Of a stretch of DNA of 10,045 bases, positions 6,670 through 10,045 are shown one piece after another. Source of the stretch: an uncultured Bacteroidota bacterium (GTDB lineage: Bacteria > Bacteroidota > Bacteroidia > Flavobacteriales > Flavobacteriaceae); NCBI GenBank assembly GCA_902610105.1, contig CACLUN010000029.1, positions 1 to 10,045 of the forward strand, written 5' to 3'. Position 1 is the first letter of the stretch. Each line of letters opens with the position of its first letter. The notes beneath the pieces are model-generated. The model did no database searches, was not told the origin of the DNA, and saw only the letters and a program-made list of their open reading frames with translations. The translations under genes and the position numbers were made by a program.

Positions 6670-7688
6670 TATCTATTCCAGTTTTTAGTTTTTATCCATT
6701 TAACTACATTTTGAACTTTAATATGATCAATATCAGGCAAGAAGCCATGCCCTAGATTGAAGATCCAATCGTGGTTTTCTTTCCCAAATTTTGAAAGGGA
6801 CTCTAAATATTTTTCAATTTCTAAATTATCCTGATAAAAAATTCTAGGGTCCATATTCCCTTGCATTCCTACACTTTTATCAACAAGGTTTCTTGCATCA
6901 TCTAAAGACATACTCCAATCAATACTAACAAAATCACAGATATCTTTATTTATGCTTTTTAAACCTAAAGAAAAATCTTTAGGAAAAAATATCGTTGGAC
7001 ATCCTAATTCCTTTGCACTGTTAAGTATTTTTTTTGAAAAAGGAAGTATGCAATTTTCATAAAGTTCATAAGGAATACTTCCACAATAAGTTTCAAACAA
7101 TTGAAAACATTGAATTCCGCTTTTTACTTGATTCTGAGCATATAAAATAGACGCTTCAGTTATTTGTTCAATAATTTTTAGACTCTGTTTTCTATTATTG
7201 TAAAAGAATTTGATAGCATTTTTAAAACCCTTTTGATTTTCATCTCCTCTGAACATGAATAAAAAAGTTGTTAGTGGACCTCCACAAAACCCGATAAGAG
7301 GAGTATCTTTTTTATTTTCAACGGTTTTTTCAATGTTCTTATAAATATAAACTAGTTTATCAGGGTTAAAGTTTAAGTGATTGTGATTGATTTCAGTAAT
7401 CGCATTTGTGAATTTAGGCCCATTTTTTGTAAATATTAATTCTAAACCTAAAGCATTAGGAATAACCAGGATGTCAGAAAATAAAATTGCACTATCAACA
7501 TCTAAATCATTTATTGGTAAAAGGGTAACCTCACAAGCTAATTCAGAGTTTTTCATCATATCATAGAAATGATATTTTTCTTTTAGTTTTCTGTAAGATG
7601 GTAATATCCTACCAGCTTGTCTCATAAACCATACTGGTGGTCTTGAGCTGCTCTTTCCATTTATTGTATCTAAAAATATATTACTCAT
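6669..7688 (-). CDS. hemE: uroporphyrinogen decarboxylase, with altered pocket motifs
   Basis: The 339-residue TIM-barrel enzyme removes four carboxyl groups from uroporphyrinogen III to give coproporphyrinogen III. The family signature PPVWFMRQAGR (17-27) carries Arg23 and Arg27, and FSDILVIP (70-77) carries the key Asp72; IGFCGGPLT (132-140) and NLGHGFLPD (311-319) with His314 complete the core. Two motifs are unusual. The block normally read FDSW or FDTW is FETY (198-201). The tyrosine usually found in the PfTlxxY region is replaced by Phe144, in a phenylalanine-rich TTFLFMF stretch. Function is still very likely given the complete length and operon position. The ATG lies inside the end of hemL (8-base overlap, 7681-7688). 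Confidence 0.95.
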   Translation of the reverse strand: MSNIFLDTINGKSSSRPPVWFMRQAGRILPSYRKLKEKYHFYDMMKNSELACEVTLLPINDLDVDSAILFSDILVIPNALGLELIFTKNGPKFTNAITEINHNHLNFNPDKLVYIYKNIEKTVENKKDTPLIGFCGGPLTTFLFMFRGDENQKGFKNAIKFFYNNRKQSLKIIEQITEASILYAQNQVKSGIQCFQLFETYCGSIPYELYENCILPFSKKILNSAKELGCPTIFFPKDFSLGLKSINKDICDFVSIDWSMSLDDARNLVDKSVGMQGNMDPRIFYQDNLEIEKYLESLSKFGKENHDWIFNLGHGFLPDIDHIKVQNVVKWIKTKNWNR

Positions 7689-8970
7689 TCTTTAATTTTT
7701 TAAGAGCCTTTTTATTAGACTTAATTAAATGATCAATATCCTCTTCATCTAAAACTGATGATAAAAACAAACATTCATACTGAGAGGGTGGAAGATAAAC
7801 ACCCATATCAAGCATATATTTAAAATAATTTGCATATCTATCTGTATCTAATTTTAAAGCATCTTCATAATTATTAATTTCGTTTTTATCTGAAAAGAAT
7901 AAAGTCATCATAGATCCAACTCTAGCAATGTGTGCTTTGGTGTTAGTTTCTATTATATTCTGATTCCATCCTTTTTCAATTTTTTTTGAAATTTCTTCTA
8001 ATTTAATATAGACATCTTTTTCGAGCATATTTAGAACAGTTAGCCCAGCAGACATCGCAAGCGGGTTGCCTGAAAGAGTCCCAGCTTGATAAACAGGCCC
8101 CTCTGGGGCTAATAAATTCATGATTTCTTTTTTTCCACCATATGCTCCAACAGGTAAACCACCGCCAATAATCTTGCCAAGTGTTGTTAAATCAGGATTA
8201 ACATTATACAATTGTTGTACACCACCTGGTGCAACTCTGAACCCTGTCATGACCTCATCAAAAATTAGGACACTTTTAAACTCATTACAAAGATTTCTTA
8301 GTTCGTTTAGGAAATTCTTTTGAGGTTTTACAAGACCCATATTCCCTGCAATTGGTTCGACAATTACGGCAGCAATATTTTCTTTATTTTCATTGAATAA
8401 ATTAAAAACAGATTTTATATTATTAAAATCTGCTATTAAAGTATCTTTTGCTATATTTTTTGTGACACCAGGGCTGTCTGGAAGACCTAAAGTAACAGCA
8501 CCAGATCCAGCTTTTATTAAAAAACTGTCTCCATGGCCGTGATAGTTTCCAGAGAATTTGATTATTTTTTCCTTTTTAGTGTAACCTCTTGCCAATCTTA
8601 TAGCGCTCATAGTAGCCTCAGTTCCTGAATTAACCATCCTCACCTTTTCAATAGATGGGACCATATCAACAATTTTTTTAGCTAGTAGTGTTTCAAGCTC
8701 AGTTGATGCACCATATGTTGTTCCTTTTTTACTTGTTTCCGTGATAGATTTAAGTATAGATTCATGTGCATGACCAAAAATTAGCGGTCCCCACGATGAA
8801 ACACAATCAATATATTCATTACCATCAATGTCAACCATTTTACTCCCTTCTCCCTTTTCAAAAAACACTGGAGTTGAATTAACACTTTTAAATGCTCTAA
8901 CTGGTGAGTTTACACCTCCAGGAATAAATTTTCTTGCCTCATCAAATGCTTTATGACTATTGTTATACAT
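7681..8970 (-). CDS. hemL: glutamate-1-semialdehyde 2,1-aminomutase
   Basis: The 429-residue PLP enzyme turns glutamate-1-semialdehyde into 5-aminolevulinate, so this organism uses the C5 (tRNA-dependent) route. Motifs in order: FIPGGVNSPVRAFKSV (15-30), VSSWGPLIFGHAH (57-69), VNSGTEATMSAIRLAR (113-128), GNYHGHGDSFL (141-151) with Tyr143, FDEVMTGFR (237-245) with Asp238, and LGKIIGGGLPVGAYGG with the PLP-binding Lys266. QAGTLSGNP (295-303) is also intact. Length and motifs are typical and I see nothing missing. The ATG comes one base after the hemB stop, and its end overlaps the hemE start. Other class III aminotransferases are excluded by the PGGVNSPVRAF start and the GTLSGNP block. Confidence 0.97.
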   Translation of the reverse strand: MYNNSHKAFDEARKFIPGGVNSPVRAFKSVNSTPVFFEKGEGSKMVDIDGNEYIDCVSSWGPLIFGHAHESILKSITETSKKGTTYGASTELETLLAKKIVDMVPSIEKVRMVNSGTEATMSAIRLARGYTKKEKIIKFSGNYHGHGDSFLIKAGSGAVTLGLPDSPGVTKNIAKDTLIADFNNIKSVFNLFNENKENIAAVIVEPIAGNMGLVKPQKNFLNELRNLCNEFKSVLIFDEVMTGFRVAPGGVQQLYNVNPDLTTLGKIIGGGLPVGAYGGKKEIMNLLAPEGPVYQAGTLSGNPLAMSAGLTVLNMLEKDVYIKLEEISKKIEKGWNQNIIETNTKAHIARVGSMMTLFFSDKNEINNYEDALKLDTDRYANYFKYMLDMGVYLPPSQYECLFLSSVLDEEDIDHLIKSNKKALKKLKNE

Positions 8971-8971
8971 T

Positions 8972-9949
8972 TTAATATTTTAAGTTTTTTGATACTTCAA
9001 GAGCGTAATAAGTTATTATTGCATTAGCACCCGCTCTTTTCATTGCGTAAATTGTTTCTAATACGACCTCAATTTCGTTAATATGACCATTTTCTGACGA
9101 TGATTTAATCATTGAGTACTCACCACTTACATTGTATGCTATAATTGGGATATTATAGTTAGTTTTAACTTCGTTAATAATATCTAAATAGGCTAGTGCA
9201 GGTTTAATTATAATTGCATCAGCACCTTCATTTAAATCTTGCTCTACCTCTCTTAAATATTCCCAAGAATTTTTAAAGCTCATTTGATACGTTTTTCTAT
9301 CACCTTTTTTAGGCCCACTACCAACAGCGTCTCTGAAAGGGCCATAAAATGCAGATGCATATTTAACAGAATAAGGGAAGATTGGTATTTTTTCATAGCC
9401 TGATGCATCAAGTATTCCTCTTATAGATTCAACTCTTCCATCCATCATATCAGACGGGGCTAGAACGTCAGCGCCTGCTTTCGCTAGTGTTAATGATTGC
9501 TTAGACAGGGTTTTTAGTGTCAAATCATTATCTACATCATCATTAACTATTGTTCCACAGTGACCATGATTTGTATAGCTACAATTACAAACATCAGCTA
9601 TAACTAAAAGTTGATCACCGTAATTTTTTTTAATTTCTTTGATTGCTTTTGGAATAATACTTTCACTAGAGCATGAGATTTCTCCAGTTTCATCTTTTTT
9701 TGAAGATACACCAAATAAAATGATAGAATTTATTCCATTTTCAATTAATTTTTTACAAAAAGTTATTGTATTGTTAATTGACAGTTGATATTGGCCTTTC
9801 AGCGATTTAATTTCTTTTTTGATATTATCACCTTCAACTATAAATATAGGTTGTATTAAATCAGATTTATTAATATTAATATCCTCAAATAATTCTCGAA
9901 TATTCTTGTTGTATCTAAGCCTTCTTAATCTAGTTTTTGGATAATTCAT
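8972..9949 (-). CDS. hemB: delta-aminolevulinic acid dehydratase (porphobilinogen synthase), zinc type
   Basis: The 325-residue enzyme condenses two 5-aminolevulinate molecules to porphobilinogen. Start ATG at 9949-9947 is chosen because MNYPKTRLRRLR matches the usual N-terminus; an upstream in-frame ATG at 9976 would add nine residues not typical of the family. In this numbering DVCNCSYTNHGHCG gives the zinc ligands Cys121, Cys123 and Cys131, so it belongs to the zinc-dependent class rather than the aspartate-rich magnesium class. Schiff-base lysines are Lys196 (SVKYASAFYGPFRDA) and Lys249 (IIIKPA). MDGRV (169-173) and YNVSGEYSMI (272-281) are also conserved. Its start overlaps the upstream hemD end by 20 bases in another frame, and its stop is one base from hemL, indicating a coupled operon. 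Confidence 0.96.
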   Translation of the reverse strand: MNYPKTRLRRLRYNKNIRELFEDININKSDLIQPIFIVEGDNIKKEIKSLKGQYQLSINNTITFCKKLIENGINSIILFGVSSKKDETGEISCSSESIIPKAIKEIKKNYGDQLLVIADVCNCSYTNHGHCGTIVNDDVDNDLTLKTLSKQSLTLAKAGADVLAPSDMMDGRVESIRGILDASGYEKIPIFPYSVKYASAFYGPFRDAVGSGPKKGDRKTYQMSFKNSWEYLREVEQDLNEGADAIIIKPALAYLDIINEVKTNYNIPIIAYNVSGEYSMIKSSSENGHINEIEVVLETIYAMKRAGANAIITYYALEVSKNLKY

Positions 9950-10045
9950 ATTGTTTGTTTTCGTTAAAGAAAGCAATTAGAGACTCACTAATTCCCTCAT
10001 AGGATTGCATTTTTGAGGTTAATATAGTTTGAAAACCCAAATTAT
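9930..10045 (-). CDS. hemD: probable uroporphyrinogen-III synthase, C-terminal fragment (rest beyond window)
   Basis: The minus strand has an open frame entering from the right edge and ending in TAG at 9932-9930. It codes for the last 37 residues of a longer protein, including NLGFQTILTSKMQSYEGISE followed by SLIAFF. The pattern of a Leu-Gly-Phe strand, a short variable loop with Ser-Tyr-Glu-Gly, and a final helix ending in Phe-Phe resembles the C-terminus of HemD proteins, where a similar G..n...a..ps..g....i..f ending is usual. The gene ends 20 bases inside hemB, as expected for an operon partner. HemD closes hydroxymethylbilane to uroporphyrinogen III, the step otherwise missing between HemB and HemE here except for HemC. 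Identification rests on a short weakly conserved tail plus context. Confidence 0.6.
   Translation of the reverse strand, partial: NLGFQTILTSKMQSYEGISESLIAFFNENKQYELSKN

Larger units (their letters stand above)
3749..10045 (-). other. heme biosynthesis operon hemD-hemB-hemL-hemE-hemN-hemH-hemJ
   Basis: Seven same-strand genes follow each other with almost no spacing: 20-base overlap (hemD/hemB), 1-base gap (hemB/hemL), 8-base overlap (hemL/hemE), 1-base overlap TAATG (hemE/hemN), direct abutment TAAATG (hemN/hemH) and 1-base overlap TAATG (hemH/hemJ). This supports one transcript with translational coupling. No internal promoter or terminator space exists, so the promoter must be to the right of the window. 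The gene set spans glutamate-1-semialdehyde to protoheme except for the HemC step. Confidence 0.85.

Noticed and set aside
8120..8323. 67-codon plus-strand open frame inside hemL
   Set aside because: Antisense to the PLP-lysine region of hemL; shadow of a conserved gene.
9950..9976. Longer hemB start at ATG 9976
   Set aside because: It adds nine residues unlike the family N-terminus and lengthens the overlap with the upstream gene; ATG 9949 gives a normal HemB start.
1..10045. CRISPR arrays, insertion sequences, tandem repeats, tRNA genes, phage or defence modules
   Set aside because: I read both strands for repeated spacers, transposase motifs, tRNA-like folds and defence domains and found none; nearly all bases are accounted for by genes of known families.

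Overview
The window looks like a compact, very AT-rich bacterial chromosome segment, most likely from a marine member of the Bacteroidota close to the Flavobacteriia. The evidence is indirect: low GC in every gene, a signal peptide ending in SYSQ on a zinc aminopeptidase, an SSC lipobox on a secreted sulfatase, a DUF3050 protein, and a HemJ (CopD-like) gene directly downstream of hemH. No ribosomal RNA or other marker gene is present, so the taxonomy is inference.

Left part (1-2338): a divergent pair of exported enzymes. On the minus strand is an M28 zinc peptidase cut by the window edge. On the plus strand is a predicted lipoprotein sulfatase of the formylglycine (S1) type. Both fit scavenging of extracellular peptides and sulfated glycans.

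Middle part (2335-3752): a DUF3050 (heme-oxygenase-like fold) protein on the minus strand and a LysE/RhtB-type amino-acid exporter on the plus strand, divergently arranged across 56 bases. Each converges on its outer neighbour with a 4-base overlap of stop codons (2335-2338 and 3749-3752).

Right part (3749-10045): a tightly packed minus-strand heme operon. In transcription order (right to left) it runs hemD (3' end only), hemB, hemL, hemE, hemN, hemH, hemJ. Junctions range from a 20-base overlap to a 1-base gap. The genes cover glutamate-1-semialdehyde to protoheme: HemL makes 5-aminolevulinate, HemB porphobilinogen, HemD uroporphyrinogen III, HemE coproporphyrinogen III, HemN protoporphyrinogen IX (oxygen-independent), HemJ protoporphyrin IX, and HemH inserts iron. 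Only hemA (with its glutamyl-tRNA substrate) and hemC are missing; they may lie beyond the right edge. The operon promoter is outside the window.

I found no CRISPR array, insertion sequence, RNA gene, tandem repeat or clearly new multi-gene system. The points most worth following up are the DUF3050 protein close to the heme operon, a HemE with altered substrate-pocket motifs, the cysteine cluster in HemH, and the terminator-free convergent gene ends. No gene-free stretch is longer than about 80 bases.
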